A stretch of DNA of 64,000 nucleotides. Origin: Buxus sempervirens. Its lineage: Eukaryota; Streptophyta; Magnoliopsida; Buxales; Buxaceae. The DNA is taken from NCBI GenBank assembly GCA_947561395.2, contig OX387192.1, positions 8,096,221 through 8,160,220 of the forward strand, in the 5' to 3' direction. The translations under genes and the position numbers were made by a program. Below the pieces are notes generated by a model, which worked only from the letters and a program-made list of their open reading frames with translations, was not told where the DNA came from and ran no database searches. Below are positions 45,701 through 58,800 of the stretch, piece by piece. Every line of letters starts with the position of its first letter. Within the stretch, counting starts at the first letter, position 1.

Positions 45701-48700
45701 GATATACATGAAGGATTTTTATAAGTCAACTTTGCTTGTCCAATATTTAAGTAATGAAACACATGATGAATGAGGTCTATTTAGGATTACAAATGAAAGA
45801 AGAGACAATCAATCTGATAAATAAAATGTGAGTGACCAATCACTATTTGATCAGCAAAAGTTATAATTGATTTTTAGTTGAGGTGTCTTCAGCATACATG
45901 CTCTAAAGTTTAACTCTTTGTTGGATATGAACTTAGAAGTTGAGATGAAACTGCAATTTCTTTTGTATTGCATATGGAGAAAACTTAAGTGAGATTATAA
46001 GGGCAATCTACTAGTTTCATTTCGCTGTAGTACATGTAAGGCATGTCTAGTAGTGGCATAATTGACTATTCATTGGTTTGTAATTAATATTCCTACCAAA
46101 TTGTCCTAGCTTGGACCCAGAAATTTTTTTATCCATTGATTTTTCCTATAGATTTCCATGCAAGCTTTTATTTTTAGGATATATACGTTCACTAACAAAT
46201 TAGTTTTGTTATAATCAATCAACAATTTTATGTTGACAAATATTACAAAACTTCTTTGACGACAAATTTAGGAATTAAATTCAAGAATTATTTTGGTTTA
46301 TGAAGGTGCCTATGGTAACTACAGAGTCTGGCTTGCAGTACAAGGATATTAAAGTTGGCCGAGGCCCTAGTCCACCAATTGGCTTTCAGGTATCTGTACA
46401 TAAGCATTTTGACATTGGGATTTAATTCTCATCCATATCATTCAATAGCAGTAGAGTAATATTACTCCCTCAAATTCACTGTTCATCAATGGGATGGCCG
46501 AAAATTTATATCGTCTGATGCAAGCATAGTACCATATTTAGTTGTTGTGAATTCTAGGTGTGTATGACCTTTGATGTTGCTATCATATCTTTCTTAGCAT
46601 CCAGTTTAATTTTCTTAATTTTTCTTTTATAATTTTATTTTTTTCTTCCAAAGGGAAATAATTTTATTACTTCTTTTCATTTTCTCTTTTCTTTCCTTTT
46701 CCCAAAAAAGATAATCACCTAAATATGCTTAGTCAATTAAAATTTAAAATATAAATAAATATTTGTTTTCCTTTGATTAGTAAAAAGTAATTTATTGTGT
46801 ATGAAAAAATAAGAAGAAAAGTATATAGGGAGAAGTGGAAGACCCTATATACACACAGAACATACAAAAAGGCCAGCCAAGCACAGAAAACTAGTCATTA
46901 CAAACTAAATACATTATCTATCCCCATCCGTCGCTCCTTCACACAACCATTTCATCTACAAAGTCTGAAAGGGAAATACCCTTAAATTCATGGATGGTAG
47001 AAGTGCATTGGAAAGGAAACAAGATGGCACTTCTTAATAATAAGTAGACCATATGTTCTTTACCCTCATTCAATATTTTATTCCTATATCATATAACTTA
47101 TTATTAAAAAAACATAGCTGAAATGTTGACAAATCATATCCATAAGTGCCGCCTAGGAAGTGCCCGTAGATTTAGAACCAAACAAAAGATTCTGTATGAT
47201 GATCATAACATGACAACAGTATTAATTATTTTCATATTTCTTCCTCTTGATTATTTAGTTGCAGAGCCTTTGATATTAGACTTTCTTATTTGATTATGAT
47301 TACTATAACCTAATTTTCCTAGTTGATTCCCTAGAAAGTTAACCTAGTGGGTTAATAATACATGGACATAGAAGGACTGAACTAGCTACTTGTAGAGAGT
47401 TCAAGGATATTCCAAGCAAGGGTTTAGCATCACAACATAGGTTAATGGTGATGGATATATGTCTTAAAAAATGGGAAAAAAAACAAATACACTAAAACAA
47501 ATCCAAAAATAAAATGGCGGAAGTTAAAAGGAGAGAATTTAGTAATATTTAAGAATAAGTTAATGAAAGAGGCCAGTTGGAACCGTATGGGTAATCTGAC
47601 TAGGATGTGGAATAAAATAGCTAATTGCATCACATGACTTGGAAAAGAATTACTAGGAGAATCTTGAGATAGTATTCTAAATCATAGGGAATCTTGGTGG
47701 TGGAGTGATGTAGTCCAAGAGGCTATTAAAGAGAAAAGATTTTATTTTAAAATTCGGAAAAGAGTAAAACCTAGGCATACTTAGAAAGATATAAAAATGT
47801 CAAAAAAGAAACCAAGAAGAAAATTAGTGAAACTAAAAACCATGCCTATGACAACTTATATGATAGGTACTAAACAAGGTGAAAACTTTATTTATAAATT
47901 GGCAAGATTTAGAGAAAAGAAGACGAGGGACTTAGATCAGGTTAGATGTATTAAAAGTAAAAATTCAAGAGTTTTGGTAAAAGATGTGAATATTAAAGAA
48001 AGGTGGAAAGAAATATTTTATGAAATTTTCAAATGGGGACGGTACACAAAGATTTGGATTCTGCATGGATGATAGAAGTGCTGGAACTAGAGAACAAACC
48101 TATATTCATAGGGTTCGAGTTGTTGATGTTAAAGATGCTTTAGTCAAATGAGAATAGGAAAAGCCTTGAGCCCAGATAGCATCCCTATAGAGGTGTGAAA
48201 GTGCATGGGAGATATTAGTGTATTTTGGTTGACTAAATTATTTATTAAATTTTAAAGATTGGGAAAATACTAAATTCTTGGAGGATTAGTACTATAATAC
48301 CAATATATAAGAATAAGGGAGATGGATAACAGTGTGCAAATTACCTTGGTATTAAACTTATGAGTCACAATATGAAATTGTGGGAAAAATGATTGAACAT
48401 AGATTAAGGCTAATAACTAGAGTAACTAAAAACGAGTTTGGATTTATGCCTGGAAGATCCATTACTGAAGCTATTTTTTACTTTCACAGTTAATAGAATG
48501 GTATAGAGAAAAAACAAAAGATTTGTATATAGTTTTTATTGATTTAGAAAAATCATATGATAGTGTTCCAAGAAAATTAATTCCATGGATTCTATATATA
48601 AAAAAAAAAGGTGCACCGATGACTGATGAGATATATTGATGTTATGAAGGATACGTATAATGGAGCCTTAACGAAAGTGAAAATTGTTGGCAGTGAGACA

Positions 48701-51700
48701 ATTGATTTCCTAGTTAAATATATGTTTGCATCAAGAGCCAGCTATTAGCCCTTATTTTTTCACTTTGGTTATGGATGAGTTAACAAGCCATATTCAAGAT
48801 GAGGTGCCTTGTATGTTGTTTGCAGGTGATATAGTATTATTAGTGGGTTACACTAGAGAAGAAGTAAATGTCAAGCTAGAATTATGAAGAGACACCTTAT
48901 AATCAATTGTAAAATAAGCAATGCGAAAATATATGAAATGTCATTTTAATACAAATAATAATATAACTAATGAAACTATTAGAATTGACAATTAAGATAT
49001 CCCTAGTAATAAGTTCAAATATTTAGGATCAATGATACAAAAAGATGGAGAAATTGATGAAAATGTTGCACATAGAATTAGAGTTGGTTGGCTTAAGTGG
49101 AGGGGTGCTTCTAGGGTTTTGTGTGATAAGCATGTTCTACTAAATTAAAAAGGTAAGTTCTATGAAACAGAAATTAGACCAACTATTTTGTATAGTGCAG
49201 AATGTTGGGTGGCAAAGAATCAACATGTTCAAAAGATGTATATTACCAAGATAAAGATGCTAAGATGGACTTGTTGGAAAATTAAGAAAGACAAAATAAG
49301 AATTGAAGACATTCAAAAGTGGTTAAGCATAGCATGCATTAGGGATAAAATGGAGGAGAGTAGGTTAAGATGGTTTGGCCATATAAAGCAGAGACCTATA
49401 AATGCATCTGTAAGAAGGTGTGAGAGTATGCATATTGAAGGCCTAAGCGAGTAAGAGGAAGACATAAAAAGACATTGATGGAGAGTGTAAAATAAGACTT
49501 CAAAAAAAAAGGTAGATTAACTAAAGATACAGTTTTTGATAGAGCGGGATGGAGAGACCACTTTGGTTGGGATTGGCTTATGATGATGATGATGATGATG
49601 CGAATTTTGGCACTAGAAAATGAGCAAGGTAAGGCTAGGTTGGGGATTGGATATGATTGTATAATCTGCTTGGTGAACTCTTGTTTTTACTATTTTAGCT
49701 TCATTATGGACAGTTTTAACCTAAATTTGGGAATTAATTTGATTGGACACAAATATGAATAGGTTATATGCTATATTATCCTACTCTGCGACGAGTTATA
49801 AGATTTTATTTATTGTCCTTATGCATTTCCCAGTGTTTGCTTTCCTTCTACAAGATGACTTTTCAAAGTTTCACCATAATAGGTTTAATTGATATGTCCA
49901 ATAATGAGATATAAATGCTCAAGAATTCTTATGCATGTCAATGGGAACAGTTTCCTACTAAGAGTTTCATTTTTTATGGCATATTGTTGCTTAATAATAA
50001 TTGATGTAATCATGTGAGGATTAATATCAACAGATAATGTAGTACCTTCAAGCTGTCATTGTTAGTTTATGATTATATGGAGTATCATTTGATATAGGGA
50101 CTCAACCAAACTTTTGAACTAGGCGTGTAATTCAGTCAGTTTGGTTCGGTTTAGTGGTCAAACCAATTAAACTAAACCAAACCTGAAACTGAACCAGAAT
50201 GGGGAAAAAATTAACTTATATATAAAAAATCAATCAAATCTATTCGGTTAAACCCAAATGAGAAAAAAAAACTTGTGAAATACAGGGGATATTGAATGAG
50301 AGAGAAGCCAATGTCCAATGGCCATTTTATGCTGGGATAGGGAGAATACAATCTATTGAATGTGTTATGAGTTCTAATTCTTTTCAGTAGCAAGGGCATG
50401 GAAATAAACTGCAGTTTAAAAGGCAGGGTAATCAATGACCAACATATTGTATCTCATGGGAGGGAGGGAGGGGGTATGTCTCTCCGGTATTTTTTTTTTA
50501 TACCAGTTGGTTGGATTGTTTTAACTTGGTTCAGTTTTGATTTATACATATTTAATTTATTTCAGTTCAGTTCATTTTGGTTTAACAAAAGAATTAACCA
50601 TAAAACAAACTGAACTAATTTGGTTTTCATTTCGTTAAACCGTAATTGAAACACAATATACAAAATACCGAACAAAAACAAATTTTTTTTTGGTTTGGTT
50701 TGATTGGTTTTCAGTTTGAACTGAACCAATTGACACCCCTGTTTTGAAGTATATGCTTAACACTAAAGAATCATTTATATCTGGTCAATTTCTACAGTCA
50801 TGCAATGGAATATTTAACAAGCTACTTAAGTCTACTTGATCCTAATGAATTTTGTCAAAGCCAAGTTAGTCTTTGTCTTGATGTTTTGAAATCTATCTAC
50901 TGTTCGACATTTTTATCATGTTTAATAATCACAGGTGGCTGCAAACTATGTTGCGATGGTACCATCGGGACAAATATTTGATAGGTAATTGTTTCTAATA
51001 TGAAAATATAGCTTGATTTTCTTATTGTCTCAAAATATGATGAAAAAACTTTTTGCTCTTTGATTATTGGAATCTATAACTTGTGACTTTAGGCTTGGTT
51101 CTTAAATATTTCCAAATTTATTTCACAGCTCCTTGGAGAAAGGGCAACCTTATATTTTTCGAGTTGGGTCAGATCAGGTAAGCTATAGTAGTCACTTGAA
51201 TCTATTTAAGTATTCAACAGATCATGAAGGAAAAATAGAGAGCTCTAAGTAAAGGGCTATCCAATTTTCTAAAATTTCAACTTGGAATTCGGATTTTGTA
51301 AAGCATTGACTTGTCTATATATTCTATATATTCCAGCTCATACAAGTCAATTTTAAAAGCTTTCGAATATTGCAATGACACATGGGCATTTTTATTTATA
51401 ATCGAATCTTATTTGGCTAATGTCCAATTTGTATTACATCGTAAGCAATTACTATGTTATATTACTAGAATAGGTGATCAAGGGACTTGACGAAGGGATC
51501 CTAAGCATGAAAATTGGAGGGAAACGTCGGCTCTACATTCCAGGATCGGTATGTTCTATTTGCCACTAAGACTAACTGAAAATTGTGAAAAATGGCCAAC
51601 ATGGTTGTAGAGACCCAAGCTACTCATGGGCTAGTCCATACATCTCTTTTTAATCTGTTGTCATCTTTTACATTTTGCTGTTCTGGTTGATATTAAGGAA

Positions 51701-51915
51701 CATTTTTATTTCATAATTACTTAAATACATATTAGAGAATTGATGACAATGCACTTCTGGGAGTATGTAACATGCTGTAGTTTGTTTCTTGATAGCTGGC
51801 TTTTCCAAAGGGTCTTACTTCAGCTCCAGGCAGGCCAAGAGTGGCTCCAAGTAGTCCAGTTGTTTTTGATGTAAGTCTTGAATACATACCAGGCCTTGAA
51901 GCAGATGAAGAGTAA
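42774..51915 (+). CDS. FKBP16-3: FKBP16-3-like chloroplast (thylakoid lumen) immunophilin, seven exons, 230 aa
   Basis: Exons: 42774-42807, 44408-44688, 46306-46389, 50935-50984, 51129-51177, 51474-51548 and 51796-51915 (stop TAA). All introns are GT-AG and the joined length is 693 nt with phase kept throughout. The N-terminus is a Ser/Leu-rich transit peptide followed by an FKRRD twin-arginine-like motif and a hydrophobic stretch, as expected for lumen import. The mature part starts near [19 protein letters not shown]. The FKBP domain shows [50 protein letters not shown] and [10 protein letters not shown]. The pocket Trp of active FKBPs (VIRGW) is Leu here, as in the plant lumen family, so prolyl isomerase activity is probably weak. 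Length agrees with Arabidopsis FKBP16-3. The lumen location is inferred from family knowledge. The frame is intact. Confidence 0.95.
42808..44407 (+). other. intron 1 of the FKBP gene
   Basis: It begins GTAACC, ends TGTTCAG and splits a glycine codon. No transposon or gene was recognised in it. Confidence 0.85.
44689..46305 (+). other. intron 2 of the FKBP gene
   Basis: It begins GTATGG and ends TTATGAAG (a weak acceptor, but the frame continues [11 protein letters not shown]). A 30-bp near-repeat TGCAGTTTCCAAAA-TCAAATTGGATTTG occurs twice at about 44912 and 44955. No gene was seen inside. Confidence 0.8.
47480..49601 (+). pseudogene. RTE-type LINE remnant, 5'-truncated
   Basis: It encodes, in shifting frames with many stops, the region between endonuclease and RT ([49 protein letters not shown]), then degraded RT ([23 protein letters not shown]) and the C-terminal RTE signature [11 protein letters not shown]. 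It ends in a (GAT)n tail at 49580-49601, which replaces poly(A) in RTE elements. The endonuclease domain is missing. It lies in sense orientation inside the FKBP intron. Confidence 0.85.
50112..50749. mobile_element. hAT-like MITE (50120-50741) with TSD TTTTGAA(C/G)
   Basis: The left end is TAGGCGTGTAATTCAGTCAG and the right end ...ACCAATTGACACCCCTG. Both continue into subterminal GGTTCGGTTT/AAACCAAACC repeats. The flanks TTTTGAAC (50112-50119) and TTTTGAAG (50742-50749) form an 8-bp duplication with one change. 622 bp, non-coding. Confidence 0.75.
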
Positions 51916-52905
51916 GCTAATTCATATCAGTGTTTTATTTTCTTTATTGATCCTCATTCTTTATCAATTTCTGATGTAAATTCAGGGATACCATTGTTGT
52001 TTTTTTGTTAAGATCCTACCATTCTTCATTTTTTCCAATGTTCTTGTAAAGCTATCCTTGTGTTAAGTCTGAAACTTGAATGCAAAAGATGAACAAGCTT
52101 GGAATACATTGCCCTTGACATGAACAAAGTCTAATAGATATTTAGTATACTAAATCTCATATTTTCATAGCATTGATAGTTTTAAATTGAAGGCTGTATG
52201 CACAATACACATGCTTACGTGTATGCGCATTCCATTAATCTTTTTATCCTCTTACCCTAAATGTGATCATACTTAGCAAGAATTTAAGTCCATTTGACCT
52301 CTTGGTTTTAAGGGGAGGAAGGGACTGTGGGATTGGGTTGCAATAATTCCTCCTTTAGACTCTTTTCAACGTAGTGATTGTTAACAATCTTCATCAAACA
52401 AATAGGCCTCTTATAATTTATCAAAATAGCAACAAAAAAAATGGTAATCCAAAGAGAAAATAGGTGATGCTATATAGCAGCCATTCTTTGTTTTAGTATT
52501 TTCAAATACATCATATGCTATAAGTATCAGCAAAGAGGAGCACAAAGTTGGCAGCAAGAAGGTTTGCTACTCCTACTTTTGTATGCATTAACAAATAAAT
52601 ATAAACTACAAGATTTTTAAAACTAGAGTTTTGTACAATTTCTTGTGCAGAAATGAATGAGGTTGGTATTTTGGATTCTAATGTGTGCATGCATTCTCTG
52701 TGTGATGTTCATGCATGGCATGTGTTACACACACAAACACATAGCAAGATCCCTCTATATAAATCCATTGGGTAACAATGAAGACCTTTTAGAGTAAAGT
52801 AATGCCCTTTGCCACATGAAAAGCATATTTAGCATTGTAATTTAGGTGTCGCCTCTCATGACAATATCATAGAATTTTAGTTAGAAAAAGGAAAAAAAAA
52901 ATTGA
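51916..52905. other. FKBP 3' flank, no further gene seen
   Basis: AT-rich sequence downstream of the FKBP stop. The 3' UTR must lie here, but no single clear polyadenylation signal stands out. Confidence 0.5.
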
Positions 52906-53775
52906 AAAATTTAGGCCCAGGCAGAGGGGTGAGCTAAAATTGATTTTAAGTGAGTCTACTGTTGGGTCTTTCACCCAAAGCAAGAAAAGATTTTAAAATT
53001 TATCCCAAGTGAGGTTTTTAGGAAATATCTAAACTACCCTTCCATTACTTTCTTCGTTGCCCTTATTCTTCAAAACCAAATTCCAAATCGTTGGGGTGAG
53101 ACAAGAAGAGGATCCCATTCCCATAAAACCCATGTCAATGTGATTTGTCGCACTTCCATTTTCTCTCAATCCCATTCTTCTCTTTCGCACTTTCGGAGCA
53201 ACGCTTCACGATTTGCGGGTCTATCGACCAGTGCCTCGCAGTCCCGTCTCTAGTACACAGTAAGACTGCGGATTAGGTCTCCACCAAATTAAAACAGTGT
53301 TTCTTCTGATGAAAACCACAAATCTATTTTAAATTTGAAGGTCGAATAATATGATATCGTCATATTTCTTCATACTATTCAACAACCAAGACGCAGCGAA
53401 GAAGACCTAAAGGAGAATGAGATAATAAAGGCTTAAAAAGATATATGTTTATTGAAATGTGGCGAGAGAGAGTGATTATAGGACTTAGAAAAGTCTAAAA
53501 TCATTACGAAGATTCGCAAACCTCCTACACAAAAATAAACCATGTTGTCTACCATACCATACCAAGGCTGCTATGAGTAGCTCAGCTTTCTCTTTAAGAT
53601 CTAGTTCTTTTACAAGATTTCCAGATGCTTCAGAGAATACAAACAACGTAAAGCCATATTAAACCGCCAAACAAATGAAACACGATTTCAATCATAGCGT
53701 GTCTCACCCCACCCACCCCCAACCCCAAAAAAAAACCTAAGGGACTGTACGCCCAAATCTCCTTTTCCTCAACTT

Positions 53776-54101
53776 GTCTCACCCAAGGTTCTCCGTTTCG
53801 GTGTCGGTGGGCGTGCCGCCCATTGGCCAAAATGAAATTTCGGAGGGCGTGCCGCCGAAACAACGGAAAATTAAAAAGGCAAAAATCGGGTTTTTTTTTG
53901 TGCCGGTGGAAATTTCGTTGGCACGCCGCTCCGTTTCATGTATAAAAAATATTTTTTTTTCTGTTTCGTCCGTGCCGCTCCGTGCCGGTGACAAATCGTC
54001 GAAATTTCGGTGAGTCGCTGGCGATGCACCCAGAACGATTTCCCCCGGCGAAACACATCGCCGAGGGTCCTTGTACCGAAATTGTAAACCTTGGTCTCAC
54101 C
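53776..54101. mobile_element. 310-bp MITE (53784-54093) with 8-bp TSD GTCTCACC
   Basis: GTCTCACC stands at 53776-53783 and 54094-54101. The termini are CAAGGTT and AACCTTG, extended by TTTCGGT and ACCGAAA a few bases in. The inside repeats CGTGCCG and GAAATTTCGG. It is nested inside the long-inverted-repeat element. Confidence 0.8.
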
Positions 54102-54479
54102 CCAATGATTTGGAATGTGATTTTGAGAATAAGAAGGGCAATGTGGAAAATAATAGAAAAATAATTTATATGTTTCCGAAAAACCTCGCTTGGGATAAAT
54201 TTTAAAAACTTTTCTTACTTTAGTTGAAAGACCCCAAAGTAGACTCACTAAAGCCTTGTTTGGCATTCATTTCATTCCGAAAATGAGTTCCTAGAACTCA
54301 TTTTGCGAATTAATTTTGTTGGATTTCTAATTCCGTTTGATTAACACATAAAGAAATGAATTCTAATCCAAATAGTTGTTTGGTTAACAAATAATGAAAT
54401 GAGTTTTTTAAAATTTTTCTTTTTCCTTATTTTTTTAACCTTTTTCATGAACAATAATAAGAAACAGTGACGCAATGCA

Positions 54480-54965
54480 GGTTAACTTTCTAATTTGATG
54501 TTGACGATATCTCTGGGCACTAGAATTGCACCATCCTGCTCACTCCAGCGACAATACCAAAAGGCCTGCCATAAGAGCTGCAATTTTCTTGAAGGACCTT
54601 TGTCTTAAGAGTAAGATCTACCATAAGAGCTGTTGTAGCATTTCTAGCTTGGTTTTCTTCAACAAAGGTGCTTGTCGAATTAATTACCAACAAGATAACA
54701 ATACCAAAAACTGCCAATCTGGAGGCCTTCCATCACCATTTGCTAAGACTAGCCATCAAAGTTGCAAGTTTCATGACCCGTGAATGGGGATTCCAATAGT
54801 GAGAATAACTCAAAATCTTATGGTAACAACTCAAAATTCTCCCACAAAAATCAAACATGTCCTGCAACAACACCAAAATAGGTTCCTGCAAAGAATTAAA
54901 TCCAAATGCTACCAAAGGCTTCTTCAATCTCCCTCTTCTTGCTTGATAGAGAAAGCAAACTAAAG
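54480..54965 (-). pseudogene. fragment of a plasma-membrane H+-ATPase (P3A P-type ATPase) gene
   Basis: Minus-strand frames in order give WNPHSRVMKLATLMASLSK (compare the conserved WNPLSWVME region), [36 protein letters not shown] and, after a frame change, [19 protein letters not shown]. These are the second transmembrane hairpin and the start of the actuator domain of plant proton pumps. About 150 codons remain, interrupted by stops and shifts. The catalytic DKTGT part is absent. No intron is evident within the fragment, which suggests a retrocopied piece, but conclusions are limited by its length. Confidence 0.75.
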
Positions 54966-55084
54966 ATATATTTTATTCAAGTTGTTTTTAATGCTTTACA
55001 CAGTGGGTTACATAAATACTGTTAGACACAACTAACTGATTTCATATCAACCATTGATCTGTAACTGAATACGATTCTAGACAT

Positions 55085-55840
55085 TCACTTTGTAGTAGTG
55101 GGTTGATTTGCTAATTGAGGTGGCATGGTAGACCCAAGTGAGATGATATTGGGTATGCTAACAAGTTCCCTCGAGCCAAGAGTTCTGAAAGTACTAGAAG
55201 GCTTGTTCGAAGTTGATTAAAACGAGCAGCTAGTAATGGTTTTAGTAAGGGTGTCAACAATCTTGTCCTTGCTTGAGATAAAGGAGACTGTGAGAGAGCC
55301 ATTGGTAACATGATCCTGTACAAAGTGATAGTCAAGATCAACATGCTTCATGCGGAGTGAAGAATGGGATTCACCAAGAGGTATGTTGCTCCCAAATTGT
55401 CACGCCACAGTGTTGGAGAGTGTGGCAGGAAGACGCCTAACTCAGCAAGAAGTTGTTGTATCCATATTAGTTCACAAGTAGCATGGGCCAATGATTTGTA
55501 CTCAAGTTCAGTGCTAGATCTTGCAATGCTTGCTTGCTTTTTGGACGACCATGATATAAGATTGGATCCAAGGTAAATACAATAAGCATTTGTGGAACGA
55601 CGATCATCTAAGCACCCGGCCCAGTCAGCATCCGAGTAAGCAGAGAGGTGAAAATTGGTGGAAGGTTGAAGGAGAAGACCAAAGTTGATAGCATGCTTTA
55701 AGTATCACAGAATTCTTTTGACTGCTGTCTAATGTTCCATGCGAGGGTTGTGCATGTATTGACACATTTTGTTGACAGCAAAGGCAAGGTAGGTAATGGT
55801 AGAATCAGGGAAAGACTTGATCGAGATTTTGTTAACCCTG
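55085..55840 (-). pseudogene. Ty1/copia pol fragment (RT end and RNase H), broken
   Basis: On the minus strand: FAVNKMCQYMHNPRMEH, then [58 protein letters not shown] and [15 protein letters not shown] in order. This is the end of a copia polyprotein, with in-frame stops. The rest of pol is absent, cut at about 55850 where L1 sequence begins. Confidence 0.85.
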
Positions 55841-55889
55841 AGTAGTACCTGAAATTTCCAAATTCTATAATTTACCAAGATCCAATTTT

Positions 55890-58800
55890 GGGTTCTAATC
55901 ACAATCCTTCTTTGATTCGAACCAACTCGACCAAACAAAACAAACAAAAACCTTTTAGGTTTGAGTTTTTCTGGATGGAAGAACCTAAATGTCTGGATAT
56001 CATAGATAGGGAATGGAACATGGGGAATGAGAATTTTTCTTCTTTAATTGTTAAATTTGATTCTCTGTAGAAAAAGCTCTCCCAAGGGAACAAAAAATCC
56101 ATGGGGACTATCCACTCAAAAGCCTCTAAATTGTTCTTTGATCTGAAGGATATCCAATTAATGCTTGAGAATAGGAATGATCAAGCACTAAAAATTAAGG
56201 AGTAGAAACTTCGAAATGAATATTTCCATGTCCTAAAACAACAAGAAATCGTGTGGGCCCAGAAATCTAGGATTAGCTGGCTTAGGGAAGGTGACTTGAA
56301 CACAAAATTCTTCCACATTTCCACCTTGAACAGAAGACAGAGGAATAAAATCACTTATGTTAAGGATGAAAACAATGAAGCTCATATTGAACAAGAGAAC
56401 ATTGAAAAATGCTTTATTGATTATTTTGATAACATGTTCCATGAAAGTGCAGACACTAACATTCCATAGGATTCAGTATTGCCAGACAAAGTTGTTAATG
56501 AGGAAGAAAACAGGCACCTTCTTCGCCAAGTCACTGATGAGGAGATTTTTCAAATAGTTAGTGAAATCGGCCTAATGAAGAGCCCAGGCCCAAACGGATT
56601 TCAGGGATTATTCCACAAAAATTACTCGGACATTGGGTGTCCTCAGATTTGCACCATGGTGAAAGAGTTCTTCAGCTTTGGGATCCTGGACAAAGGTATT
56701 AACCACACATTCATAGGTTTAATCCCCAAAGTTGACCAACCAAATAGAACCTGTGAATTCTGCCCCATCAGCTTGTGCAGCTTTAGTTACAAGATCATCT
56801 CTAGAATAATGGTGAACCACATGAGACCCCTGATGAACAAAATTATATTCCCCAGTCAAAGTGCTTTCCTGGCCAAATGGTCCATCCATGACAATATCAT
56901 CCTAGCCCAGGAGATCATGCATCATATAAGAGGGGAAAAAAATCTCGGAAATCTAGTAGCTTTGCATTAAAAGTTGACCTTTCAAAAGCTTACAATAGAC
57001 TCAAGTGGGAGCTGATTCAAAGAGCCCTAAAAGCAGCGGGTTTTGGTCACCATTGGACATACCTCATCATGAAATTCGTGTCTACTATCACCTATTCAAT
57101 TCTAGTCAATGGTAGCCCTGCCGGTTGCATCACTTCTACAAGAGGCATCAAACAAGGAGACCCACTCTCTCCATATTTGTTCATCCGGACCCAACAAGTA
57201 CTCTCCAAGGCCCTTCACGAGGCAGAACACAAAAACGCAATCCAAGTTGTCAAGATCAGCAGAAGAAGTCCCCAAATCGCACATCTGATGTTCGCTGACG
57301 ACCTACTCATCTTTGGCAAGGCAACCCAAAAGGAAGGTATGTGCATGCTTAAAACCATACATGATTTCTGCTCCATAGCTGGTCATGAGATGAATTTGAA
57401 TAAGACTGAGTTAATTGTTAGTCCATGCATCAAAGGAAGGAGCGTGGGAACATTAGTAGGAATTTTGGAGTTAAGGCAAAAACTAAATTCCAAAAGTACC
57501 TAGGTATCCCACTCGCTAATGGTAGGGTCACAAATGCTTTATTTTCTGAAATTACTTCTACAGTAAGTAAAAGACTTGCTGCTTGGAAGTCCAGACTTCT
57601 TACCCAAGCTGGCAAAGTTACTCTGATCAACTCTGTGATTTTATTGAAAAGGAATCTAGGACATTTATCTGGTCCCAACCCCAAAAAGAAAAAACTCTCC
57701 ATATGATTGGGTGGGATAAAATCTGCAAGCCTTTAGATGCTGGTGGTCTAAATGTTAAAAATTTAAGAGCCTTCAATGAAGCTCTTTTGGCAAAAAAAAG
57801 GGGGTAGGACCTTATGGTTGATGATGGTAAATAATGGACAAGATTCTTTAAATCCAAATACTTCAATGATGTTTTTTTTTCTAGAGAGAACCATCAGAGG
57901 ATCCAATTCTCAGATTTGGAAACACATTAATGGAACCAAAAACCTCATTAGAAGAGGGATTGGCTGGAATATTACGAATGGTTTGTCCATTCCCATCACA
58001 GATCTTAGCGGGATCCTGGGGGACTCCACTCATAACATGGTGCCGCCAAATTTGAATGAAATGGAACATATTACAAGGGTAGCTGATCTTTTGATGCCCT
58101 TTTCAAGACAATGGAATCTAAACACCCTTCATAAGATTTGGAACCAAGATACGGTCAACATCATTAAGACTGTGCACATGAATCAAAGCAGAGACAAGGA
58201 CATTCCTATATGGAAGGCTAGTAAGAATGGGTCATTCTCAGTTGCATCTGCTTACAATGTTTAACCAACAGAGATGAACTTGTGGCCAATAGGTTGTGGA
58301 AAAAATATTGAAATTGCACTGCCCACAAAAGATACACTTTTTTGTGTAGAAGATGATACCAAATGGTGTCACCACAAGTGACCTTATACACCAAAGACTA
58401 AATTCCCAACCTCAAGACTGTGCTGTGCAGTAGTGCACCTGAGACATGCCTCCATTTAATCTCCAAATGTACATTTACGAGTGCTCTTTGGTTCGCATCG
58501 ACTGGGGGGTCTTACTGGATAACCTTGAAGATCATATCAACTGCAAGGACTGATGGTTCCAAAGATTACAGGAAAACAACTAAACCCCACAAGAGAATCA
58601 GCCCGCGCAAATTTATGTTGGACTATATGGAAGGTAATTTTTTAAGGATTAAATCCAAACATTACTCTAAGTCTCTCCTTTTTCAATACAATGCAGGCAG
58701 ATACTGGGGGATTGATGAAGAAAACAACAAAAGCTCAACAAAGAGAAGATGTAGCAGTAAGATGGAATCGTCCGATGGGCAGAAACTTCAAAGTCAATGT

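Larger units (their letters stand above)
46390..50934 (+). other. intron 3 of the FKBP gene (4.5 kb), enlarged by transposons
   Basis: It begins GTATCTG and ends AATCACAG. It contains the RTE LINE remnant (47480-49601) and an hAT-like MITE (50120-50741). The remaining parts 46390-47480 and 49602-50110 show no gene. Confidence 0.85.

Noticed and set aside
54253-54420. GCCTTGTTTGGCATTC start as a separate Harbinger-like MITE
   Set aside because: The left end looks MITE-like, but no inverted partner or target duplication was found; the 12-bp LINE duplication explains the boundary better.
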